Assembly (NCBI RefSeq): GCF_000090795.2
Contig: NW_003546533.1
Span: 83,712-126,919, forward strand
DNA length: 43,208 nt
DNA from: Amphimedon queenslandica
Lineage: Eukaryota; Porifera; Demospongiae; Haplosclerida; Niphatidae
Reading direction: 5' to 3'
The notes beneath the pieces are model-generated. The model did not search any database. It was not told the origin of the DNA and worked only from the letters and a program-made list of their open reading frames with translations. Shown in pieces: positions 11,296 through 21,950 of the stretch. The first letter of the stretch is position 1, and each line of letters begins with the position of its first letter. A program made the translations under genes and the position numbers.

Positions 11296-11665
11296 ATTAT
11301 GTGGGCAGGGTAAAGACGGTAACCTGGCAACAGTAACTTAGCGACAGTAACTAAGCAACAGTAACCTAGCAACTGTAACTTAGCAACAGTAACTAAGCAA
11401 CAGTAACCTAGCAACAGTAACTAAGCAACAGTAACCTAGCAACAGTAACTAAGCAACAGTAACCTAGCAACAGTAACTAAGCAACAGTAACTTAGCAACA
11501 GTAACTTAGCAACAAGTAACCTAACAACAGTAACCTAGCAACAGTAACATAGCAACAAGTAACCTAGCAACAGTAACCTAGCAACAGTAACCTAGCAACA
11601 AGTAACCTAGCAACAGTAACCTAGCAGCAGTAACTTAGCAACAGTAAGCTAGCAACTGTAGCTGG
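11296..11665. repeat. 14-bp tandem array, block 2
   Basis: About 25 further units of the type GTAACCTAGCAACA, preceded by TTATGTGGGCAGGG, which mirrors the lead-in of block 1. Some units carry an extra A (CAACAAGTAACC), giving a 15-bp period. Block 2 is more uniform than block 1 and ends about 135 bp before a possible plus-strand start codon. Confidence 0.9.
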
Positions 11666-11801
11666 CGCGCTTGCCGCTCGGTACAATAATAAAATGGCGG
11701 TAGTATAAGAAAGGAGTCCTTTGTGTCCTCTGCTTTTTAACGGTCTAGTTTGTCCATAGATACTACATCTATGACTTGAGGAGGCGCTCTATCGTAGAAA
11801 A

Positions 11802-11969
11802 ATGGCAGCTGAGGAAAGACGTGTAGCAAGCGAACAGATCGGCTACTCGCATTGTAATATCAGCAGTAATGTCATGATGGTAAAGGTTTCTGAAGTTGAG
11901 GAACTCCTCTTGGGTTCTAAAGCTAAATATCTGACGGGGGCTGGTTTTGGGAGAAAGAAGATCTTGTGA
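11802..11969 (+). CDS. Possible 55-aa small protein
   Basis: The ATG at 11802 has a strong start context (AAAAATGGC) and reads 55 codons to TGA. The product is charged, with a helix-like K-V-S-E-V-E-E-L-L-L-G-S-K-A-K in its second half. Base composition here is clearly richer in G/C than the flanks, which favours real coding. A 71-bp intron (GT at 11966, AG at 12036) could extend it by 13 codons. The motif AAAATGGCGG at 11692 is YY1-like, which is weak. I do not recognise the protein, and the region could instead be a first exon or 5' leader. Confidence 0.3.
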   Translation: MAAEERRVASEQIGYSHCNISSNVMMVKVSEVEELLLGSKAKYLTGAGFGRKKIL

Positions 11970-12370
11970 ACTACTTTCCACAATAGGAGAAATTGAGACA
12001 GAGTAAGCTTTAATTGACTTAAATTATATACAGTCAGCTCAGCATGTTCAGCATGTACCAGGCATTCGGTGCATAAAGCAGATGCTGTGCCATGCAATTC
12101 ACCATTGCATTCAAATGCTCTTGAAAAGTTCATAAAACATGAACTTTGTTAATGATCTGGCAACCCAGCCCCACCTTGAACTTAGTAAAAATGATCAGCA
12201 TAGTTCTTAATAGCTAGAGCTAGCCCAAATTGCAAGTTTTTCACTATTGACACATGGAATAATTATTTTGCCAATTTCTGCTATTTTACACACACATTAC
12301 TTTAAAATGATAATAAAAATAAGTGTTCTATCTCAGTTGCTGTTAATTTTATTTATTATTTATTTTCTTG
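11970..12370. other. Spacer at the 3' end of the MICAL-PUB gene
   Basis: A/T-rich. On the minus strand, several AATAAA signals lie at about 12350-12365, just after the MICAL-PUB stop codon. On the plus strand, AATAAA-like sequence occurs near 12310. An 88-codon plus-strand frame at 12247-12513 looks like chance. Confidence 0.45.
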
Positions 12371-15300
12371 CTACTCTTTCTGCTGCTTCATTTGAAGGAT
12401 TCTCTCTGACGCTTCTACACAAAAAAACAATACTAAACATCAAATCACTCCACATACATGTACATGCCAAGAGTAACGCTTATAATTTATACTTCATAAA
12501 AACATTATTTTAATGATCTTACTTGTTGCTTCAAGCCACTTTAAATGAGCTTCAGACTAAGAGAAAAAGAACATAATATAAAAATATTATTATAATTGTC
12601 ATCCTAAACCTCATCGCCGTATGTTAACGATATATTCTTTGCTACTGACGAGTTCTGGTCTGATGAATCAGTTACATCAATACCTAAAAACAATACACTG
12701 ATAGTAATAATTATGAACAAGATCTATAAGCCACAAAACAAGGATAGAACGGCCTCCTGTCCAAGTGTCAAATACTGAAGGCTCAGCCCTTCAGGGTTTC
12801 TCACAAAGCATGCTAAGTGAGCTAAACAGTATGCTTCATGAGCTGACAAGTATTACAGACTTTACAGCATATTTTATCATACTTTGCTAAAGGAACTATC
12901 GCCAATTATTAAAGACAAAAAATTCCTTACACACAGCACAAGTCGTTACATATGATCAGTCAATAATACGAGTGCTAGACTCATTAAAAAGTAATTGAAT
13001 ACCAACAGTACCATCCCTTGACATTGATCCGACATACTTATACCTTTTTCATGTAGGAATGTCAGCGTGAATGAGGATTGATTACAATTCTATACCGTGT
13101 TTGTGACTGCCAGGTGTGATGACAAATACAATGTAATTGTGTACAAATGAACCAGCAATATTATACATGTAGGTACATGTACATGTACATGTACATGCCA
13201 TAATTACTATCATATTACAGATAAAATTAACACAAAAGAAGTAACCCGAGACTACAAAGATATAACTGAATTTACAACACAATAGATAAACAGGACTGTT
13301 ATGGAGCTGAGACTAACTGACTTTCATTACTTATTCCAGTGTTAGTGTGGGAGTGCTGTTACCAGCTGTATAGGCTATCAAGAATCGAGATGCTTTAAAT
13401 TGCATCTAATTCTCTGCTATTTCTCTAAACAAACAACTCTCACTATCTTAACACTTCACCAAAATTTAATCAGTAAATACGCAGAACACAAATGCTGACA
13501 TACTACAGTATGTACCATATAATTTTTACTGGATGTCATATTTCATTGATACACAGTAAAAATAAAAACTTCACACCCTACTTTACTGTAAAACATTGCA
13601 CCCATTAAGGGCCATTATGATAACTGTTGTGCTTAGCGTAATTATTATTATTATTACCTTGACTTCTCTCCTCCCACATTTTAACACTTTTACTCAGAGA
13701 CTGTGTCCCACTAGCTTCTGATGATTGAACAGAGACAGAGAACTCTTCCAACTGTTCCTCTTCATCTCCTTCCTCCTCCTCCTCCTCCTCCTCTTCTTCT
13801 TCTTCTGATGAAGAGTATTCACTGGAACTTGGTTGAAATGCTTTGATTCTCTCGCTGACCATTCCTTTGTAGCCTGATACTAGCTCAGTGTTGGCAATTA
13901 GCTTCATGTCGTCAAGTTCATCATGTTGAAAATATAACGAATCTACAAGCATTAGAATAGAAAAAAAAAACAGCTAAATTTATATACATGTACATGTATG
14001 TGTATGTATTTTAGATAGAGATTCCAAAGTACATGTACATGCAATACCGTTAGTCTTAATATAATACATCTACAATAATATCTACAACAAAACATATGTA
14101 TATACTCCATGTACATGTATTGTCCATTATCTATTCTTGTTACTATGCATAGAATGCCATTCGATAGTAACACAAATGAATGAGTGATTATGTATAATGT
14201 GCTTTCTTTGTGATTTCATTCAAGTCCCACATTAAATGAAACCATATTTAATAAGTTTTTATTTAGGATACACGCACATGTACATACTCCTCTTGCTATG
14301 TCATTTATGCCTGGAGCATTTCCAGGCTGGGAATTGAGCTACAAGCGCTCTTATTTCCTCTGTATTTTGATGAGAACAAAATATCTTAAATGCCACAAAC
14401 ATTGAACTATACGGATGATTGCACAGTCATTTGAATCACTTGCTACTAAAACTCCAATTAATCAATCTGAACTAAGTGAGTATATTGAATTGAACAGCTA
14501 TTCTTGTTGACATTATTTCTATTAATTATAAGTTAAGGAGTTAATGAGCTCACAAGTGCTTGGCCTCTTCTCCAGTTTTCGCTCCCACCATTCCCTGGCC
14601 TGAGATGCTGACTCCATCATAATCTTCTCCTCCTAATACAAGCACAACATGAAAAGGCAAAACACACAATAAAGTGAATAAACCATGTATATGTACATGT
14701 ACATATACAATGATAAACTGTTGGTGAAACTCATATAACATTTAAGCCTCAGTTAAGAGAATTATTGTACATGTATAGTATTGGTACTTTTTTAACCATC
14801 AAATACTTAGCAACATTTGCTATAAGCTTTTACTTAAATCATATGCATTCCTAGTTAGCCTATATACTATACACACAGTGGTGACCTGGTGATCTATACA
14901 TGTCGTGTTGGTTTACCTCACGTGTGACTCTACCAGCGTCGGTCTCTTCTGAGGTTTTGACGGCTTCTTTGTCCGCGTCAGTTTTCGTGACCATTTCCTT
15001 GAGAGCCGTAGCCATCATCACAGACTGGTCTCTCCTTGACTTCTTAAGAGCTTCATTAACAATAGTATCTAACGAAAAGTAATACAGTGAGAAGTAATTG
15101 GAAGAAAGAGCAAGAGAAGAAGAGAGAGGAGAGAGAAAGAGAGAGGGTAGGGGGAGAGAGAGGGGATACAGAAAGAGAAGACATGTACATAAGAGATGTG
15201 AAAGAAAGGGTAGGAATACTATATGTACTACAAGTACAAGTACATGTACATGCATACCAGTGTAATTATTTGACCCACTGCTGTCACTGCTGTGATCATG

Positions 15301-18300
15301 AGATATTCTTCCCTTTGATTGGAGAATACTGTCTATATGGCTTGACTGCAACTTCAAACCAACAATTCTGAGTAAAGAGAGGAATGAGATCATTCATAGA
15401 GTCACATAAAAGTAACATAAGACCACACTTCATTATTATAATTAAAGCCATAACAGTACTCTCTCTCACACACACCCTATTCTACCAGGAAAACACAACA
15501 TATGTCATCTCCTTTCTGCATATTAACACATACACTACACTACTATCACTATTATGACATCTTCTTCTGTGTAATACATTACAGTATCACTATTATCATT
15601 AATATTAATACTGACACTTTATTGTTACGATTACGTCACTATAGTGGATAAGGTAGACTCACTCCAATTGTCGGTCTAATACTTTCTTGGGAACTTCAAG
15701 CTGCTGATGGAGCGGCAATACAAGATACTCTCCGACCTAATTACAATAAAGATTAAATTAGAAACTGACAGCAACAAAGTCATAAACAATTAGACACAGA
15801 CTTTGAGTAATCTACAGTTATTATGAAGGAATTCTAAACTTGTACTTTTAAAGTGCCACTATACTAGGATTACTGTAGAGGCTTCATCACCAGAAAACAT
15901 AAATATATATGTACATGTACATGTTACTATGGTGAGGGATAATCTGATTGCTATACCACAACACAAAATTCCCACTTTACAATAAGTACATCCATTCAGT
16001 GAGTAATGTATATGTACATGTATATAAACAGAACCAAATTTGATCTCAAGTACATGTACATGTACATAACTGGTGACTTGGGTGTACATGTAGTTGCATA
16101 TGACTATTGTAATGATGATAGCACAAGGTCTTACCATACAAAGCAATCATGTAATAAAGATTATAGTATTACTAACCTCCACCCATCCAGAGAGCCACAT
16201 GAACTCCTGTGCTGCACTATACTTGTAGACATGATCGTGAAAGTGATCGCTGGTGGATCTGATACGTCTGTACGTGTCCTCCTCCGGGTCTGATATGATA
16301 TTACTAAAAGTAACAATAATAATTCATTTTTATGGTGAACAGGAAGATCTAAAATAACTGTTAATGGTATCAGGTAATACACACACATGTACACATACAT
16401 GTGTGTCATCAATGCTACTGGAAAATATAATGCTTTTTCTTTGTGACAAAATGGCTTACCTCATGCATTGTAAACATGGCCGGAGCCACAAAATTAAAAG
16501 TGGCTCGGCCAAAATTCTGAATTTAACAAACAATAAATTGGCAATTGCAAATAATAAGGAATGAGAGAAAGAATGTAAGCAACATAATCATAAAGACAAT
16601 GTTCAGAATTTACAACTGTAGCTAACTACAGTTTACAGTCTATGGCTTTAGTGCAAATTAGTGGTACATTCACTGTACTAAATACCAAATTTATTAATGT
16701 AATCACTAATTTTTATTAATGTTAAATAATCACGACAGGCCACACCTGTTACTTTTTTGGCTGAAAAAGTGGTACGGCCAAAACCTTACTGGCCTTACCG
16801 GTGGCTCCGGCCATGATTGTAAAAGTAACTAGGATAATGTCATCATTATTATTATCTGGAGTCATTATTAAGGATGGGTGTGTATCAGCATATGCTTGAG
16901 GCACATACATTGTAGCACACCTCATGAAAATAGTTACTGAAACAAAGCAATAACACTGAATATCATTATCAAAAAATGTATTTTTTATTTTCTATTATTT
17001 TACCTAAAGGCAAAGTCGATGATGTCAAGAGCTGTTTTGACTTTATACAAATCAGTAGCTTCCTCTCTCAACGACTCAAGACTTTTAGTCAAACTATCAG
17101 TGAACTTTTGAAGCCATTGTGGAGTATGAGTTGGAGCTACAGACTAAAGAAAGAGAGAGAGGAGAAGAAAAGAGAGAGAGAGGAGAAGAAAAGAGAGAGA
17201 GAGGAGAAGAAAAGAGAGAGAGAGGAGAAGAAAAGAGAGAGAGAGGAGAAGAAAAGAGAGAGAGAGGAGAAGAAAAGAGAGAGAGAGGGGAGGGAGTAAC
17301 AATATGTAACACCAGGAAACAGCTGTAACAGTATTATACTAACACATTCCAACCACCACCACCCCCCTATCATTAATCAATTAATTGTATCAACATTTCT
17401 TAGAATACCAACAATAGAATTAGTTAATGAAATTACAAAAAGAAACAAAGAAATTTAAGGAATACAATGTACACAGGACATGTCTACAAGAGTCTCTCAA
17501 CAATAGAGAAGGTGTTCGTAACGTATACACAATATTGGAGAGCATCGGAAGCGTGTGTAACAAGAACAGCATCGACTTCCTTTAGCAGCTGCTTGTATTC
17601 GAGTTCATTACCAGCCACAGCAGAGAGTGCATCGGTTGCTAGCTCATCGGTGTCCATCGTAAAAGCACTCATGGTTATATTGGCTATCATGCCACTGCTT
17701 ATAGCGGTAAAGAAAGGGCTTATATCAGGGAGGTATCTGAGGACAAAGGATCCTATTATGTCAGGAAGTGGAGAGTAATCTGAGGCGTGGTAGAGGAGAT
17801 GAAGCCTGTCACTGTATTCAAGATCACTTGACTCTAAATCAGAGACAAAACCAGTGTCCATGTCTGTCTTCAACTTTTTTGATACTTTTTCTAAGGAAGA
17901 GCTGATTCTTTCCATAGTGTTCTTCAGGTTGGCAGATTTGGAGCCAAAAACCATCCCAGCAGGTGTAGAGGAGTGCCTCTCTTCATTCTGGTCACCACTA
18001 GTAGGCCCTCCAGCACAACCCTCTGTACTGCTATTACCCACTGTACTGCTCTCCCTCTCTATGTGGGTTGATAGGAAGCTACTGATAGACTGGACAGACT
18101 CATCCACATTGACTAGTAGACTGGTGAGCTTCTGGAGCTTGCATATAACCTCATTGCAAAGCTTTTCATTACTCCCAGCCATCACTAAAGGCAGTAGTTT
18201 AATAGTCTCTCCTGTATACACAACTGTTTGGACAGACTAGCTAAATCTAGCTCTTATATAGAGAGAGGGAGTGTGGGGGTGTATCACAATAACAGGAAGA

Positions 18301-21300
18301 GGTGTGAAGCTGTTTCAGCAATTTGCATAATGGACTGTAATTTGAACTAAAAGTCTATGATACTATTTCCTAGGAATGTCTGTCTTGTAAGAGTTGTCAT
18401 AGCACACAAGCTGAATATCAACAATCAATTTATAATATGACGTTTGGTGAGCCTTCGATTGACATATGAAAAAATTAATAGCTCTTTTGATAACAGGTTG
18501 TCATCATTAGCACATCATTCAAGGTAGTCTGCTCACAGCTTGTACCAAAGGACTGTGAACATAACAGAGTATATTGGCACCATCCTTGTGCACCAAATAA
18601 GATTAATTTTATTAAAAATTTTTATTATGAATTGCAAAACTTTAGCAGCCTACACTACAGCATCATGGCTATAATAACAATTAATAATCAGGAGTACTAT
18701 ACATGCACTCTTTTATAATGCATGTACATATGTACATGGAGCAGTAGTTTTCTCTTTTTACACCATGTGTACCTGTTAATGCGTCTACTTGTGAATAGTC
18801 TAATCACAGTTGATACACACTTTGCACAGATAAACAAAATATTATGATCAGCTGAAGAGAAACAGGCATACCCTAAACCTGCCGGCTATTAGTTCCCAAG
18901 TGTGATGGGACTATAGGCCACTACGCAATAGACAGTCATTACTTTAAAGGTATCTTCCTTGTTGTCACTATCTGGCAACATATACAGTTTAATATTGGAA
19001 TTCAGGCAGGGTATATCAAGGAACTTGGTATAGTGCTCATGGAGCTTCTTGTTAGTGGATTGTCAAGTTGCTCTAAAAGCGGGCCAAAGATTGACCCTGT
19101 ACTATAGATAGCACAGGGTATTTTGACAAAAATTACAAGGAAAGAATTCGCAATTTTTATAATTTTTTCTGATAGATATACATGTTCTTATGTTGTGTAA
19201 CAAGTTTGAGTTGATTATCATCAAAATTGAATTTTTTTGCAAATTTTTAAAGTAACTCAAAAATCAGGCCAAAGTCCCTGTACTATAGTACAGGGTCTTC
19301 GGCCAAAATTCACCAAAAATGGTTAGGAGAAAATTCTTCGTTTTTATAACTTTTCTGATACATATACATGTTTTTATGTTGCGTAACAAGTTTGAGCTGA
19401 TTCTAATCAAAACTAAATTTTTTACAAATTTTTAAAGCTGCTCCAAATGCTATGTACTGTATTGTAGTGCTTGTCAGCTCATGAAGCTCATGCTACTTAG
19501 CTCACTTAGCATGCTTTGTGGGAAACCCTAAATGCAGGTCTGTGCTTTAAAACTATTCTTACAATGTGCTATTGACTGCTAGTTTCAAAATGCCAACGAG
19601 CGATCCAACACAAAAATATTATGCACCAACTATTTGCTAATAAAGTAAAGTGGGAGGAAACAATAATTAGAATTTTCAGAAAGGTAGGTAGCTATTTACG
19701 ATAATAACAAAATAGCTATAAACAAGAATGTTTGTCGACGAACAACCTCTACCCACTAGCAACAAATAATACGTGTACCCATACAACAAAAGATATACAA
19801 AGTAGTTATAGGATGAATCGTACAACTTGGAAACTGCTGAAGCATTCATCTCTACACGCTAGCAATGCAAAGGCTTACATGTATATACCACATACATGTA
19901 TATATACATTTATACAAATGCATGTAGACATTGTATACCAGCGCTGATACATGTATGTAGTTACATATGAGGGATTTATGTACATTAGATGAATGATTTC
20001 ATGTGAACAGTTTATGACGTGTATCCTGCATAATTCCAGTGACATACGCATCAGTGAATGTATTGTATGTAGAGATTGTGCTTTGAACTTATGTACATGC
20101 ATACTACTAGGAGTGGAAGTTATTTATTGTAAAGATAAGAAATCAAAGGTAAAATGACTCACCGTATTGCTTTGTATGTGAATGAGACTGTCATCTTTAG
20201 ACCTACAGAAAAACAAAATGAATAAAATACACACGTGGGAATTTTAAAAAATAATTAAATACGAGCATGACATGAATATCAAGAGTATCAAGTATCGATT
20301 CATTTCAACAATAACAGACGCTTCCCAGAATGGAATCTGAGGATCCTTTTAAATGAAAAGAATAAGCGCATGTCAATAGAAATCACATTAAGCACATGTA
20401 CATGTAAAATAATAAACATAGTTAATAATAAACTATTAGACAAAGTGCTACATGCACTATAGAACACAGAGATAAAAAACAAGAGCAGTATATTCGACTA
20501 CATGGAGCAATGCATTATTTTGACTTTTAGGATACACTTTCATACAAGGCATTACATGTAATTATTATCACTTACTTTCTGCGATTCATTACAGTGACAC
20601 TGGCAAACTCATCAATATCCTAATTAATTAAATAAAAAGTAATAAATGAATGCTTTGAAAATACACATATAAAATTGCCTTTTACTTTTATATACACAGC
20701 ACATTTAAATGTCATTATTTACAAATTACAATAATTACTGACTATAATATAAGTAAGGACCTTTTCATGCCTCAGGTAATTAAACTGTGTAGACTCAGAG
20801 AGTGTATATGATCTTCCTTTGGGTACCATCACTTCCTCTTCCTCTTCCTCTTCCTCCTCCTCTTTCTCCTCATGATCCAGCACTATAGACACTGACTCTA
20901 CTAGCGATTCATTCACTGCTTCATCACCGCTCTCTACAGCATCATACTCTACAGCATCAGCTATTGGAATGCTATCAGTAACAACTCTCCTCTCTCCGTC
21001 TCCCTCTTCAACATTTGTCTCTCCCTCCACATTAATCCCCTCCAATTCATAGTCCACAGATTCTCCTCCTCTCTCTTCTAATTTCTTAATGAAAGAGGCA
21101 ACGGTGCCAGAAGCTACTGGTCTAGTACGAGACGACATATTACCCCCAGGGGAGGATGAACGAGGAGATGAAGCCAAAGGATCCACAGAGTGACCTTCAT
21201 ATAACCTGGTCAGTTTCTGAACAGCACTAGGAGGCCCAGTATTAGTAGAACTAGTAGCAGCTTTTACTCCAGTAGTAGAGCTAGTATTAGAGCTGGTTTT

Positions 21301-21901
21301 TGCTTTATTAGTAGTGCTCAATCCAGTACTAGTCTTTGTTTTATGTCTAGGGCTCTCTTTGGCTCTACTGGAATGAGAGGGAGATGATGTGCTTGTATTA
21401 ATAGTGTCCCCTTGTTTGTCCCTAGAGGGATCAGCTTCAATGCTCTGACTCTTCCTCTTCTTCCCTCTACTGGGAGACTTGGACTTCCTCTCCTTTTTCT
21501 CCTTCCCTCTCTCTCTCCCTCCTCTCTTATGCTCAGGAGTCCGTCCTTCAGGAGTAGCAGCTCTCTCCGGAGTACCGGCCTTGCTTCCTCTCTGGCCCAA
21601 GAACAGCATCTTAGCGAATTTAATCAGTGAGAAGTCACTTGTCGATTTCTTCCTGGATATGGTGATTGGCTCCTCTGGTTTCTCTATTATCTCGTACTCT
21701 TGAGACAGCGAATGGATGAGGGGGGAGGGGTGGGAGGGAGAAGGGTGAGAGGGAGAGGAGTGAGGGGGAGGAGGAGGAGGAGAGAGTGAGGCTCTGATGA
21801 CGTCGAGTGGTGGTTTGACCGGTCTGACTTGCTGTATGGATCTTTGTGGGGACCTCCCCTCTATTGAATGATATCGCTTCACTTTAGGAGCTGAAATAAA
21901 A

Positions 21902-21950
<49 letters not shown>

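Noticed and set aside
10311..11665. Possible CRISPR-like array
   Set aside because: Units are contiguous 14-mers with no unique spacers, and all neighbours are eukaryotic spliced genes.
12247..12513. 88-codon plus-strand frame
   Set aside because: It crosses the antisense of two confirmed MICAL-PUB exons and the poly(A) region. Composition is A/T-rich and hydrophobic by chance.
14860..15393. 177-codon continuous minus-strand frame
   Set aside because: It joins two real exons (14917-15068 and 15258-15367) through an intron with good splice sites. The middle part is CT-repeat translation.
17097..17373. Open frames of 60-107 codons across the GA/CT repeat
   Set aside because: They are low-complexity products of the ~20-bp repeat in all frames. 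The true exon here is 17004-17143 on the minus strand.
20719..21882. Ser/Pro/Lys-rich exon as a known domain
   Set aside because: The sequence is low complexity, with poly-Pro, Ser-Thr and poly-Glu runs. I could not assign any fold, so it is described only as a disordered linker.
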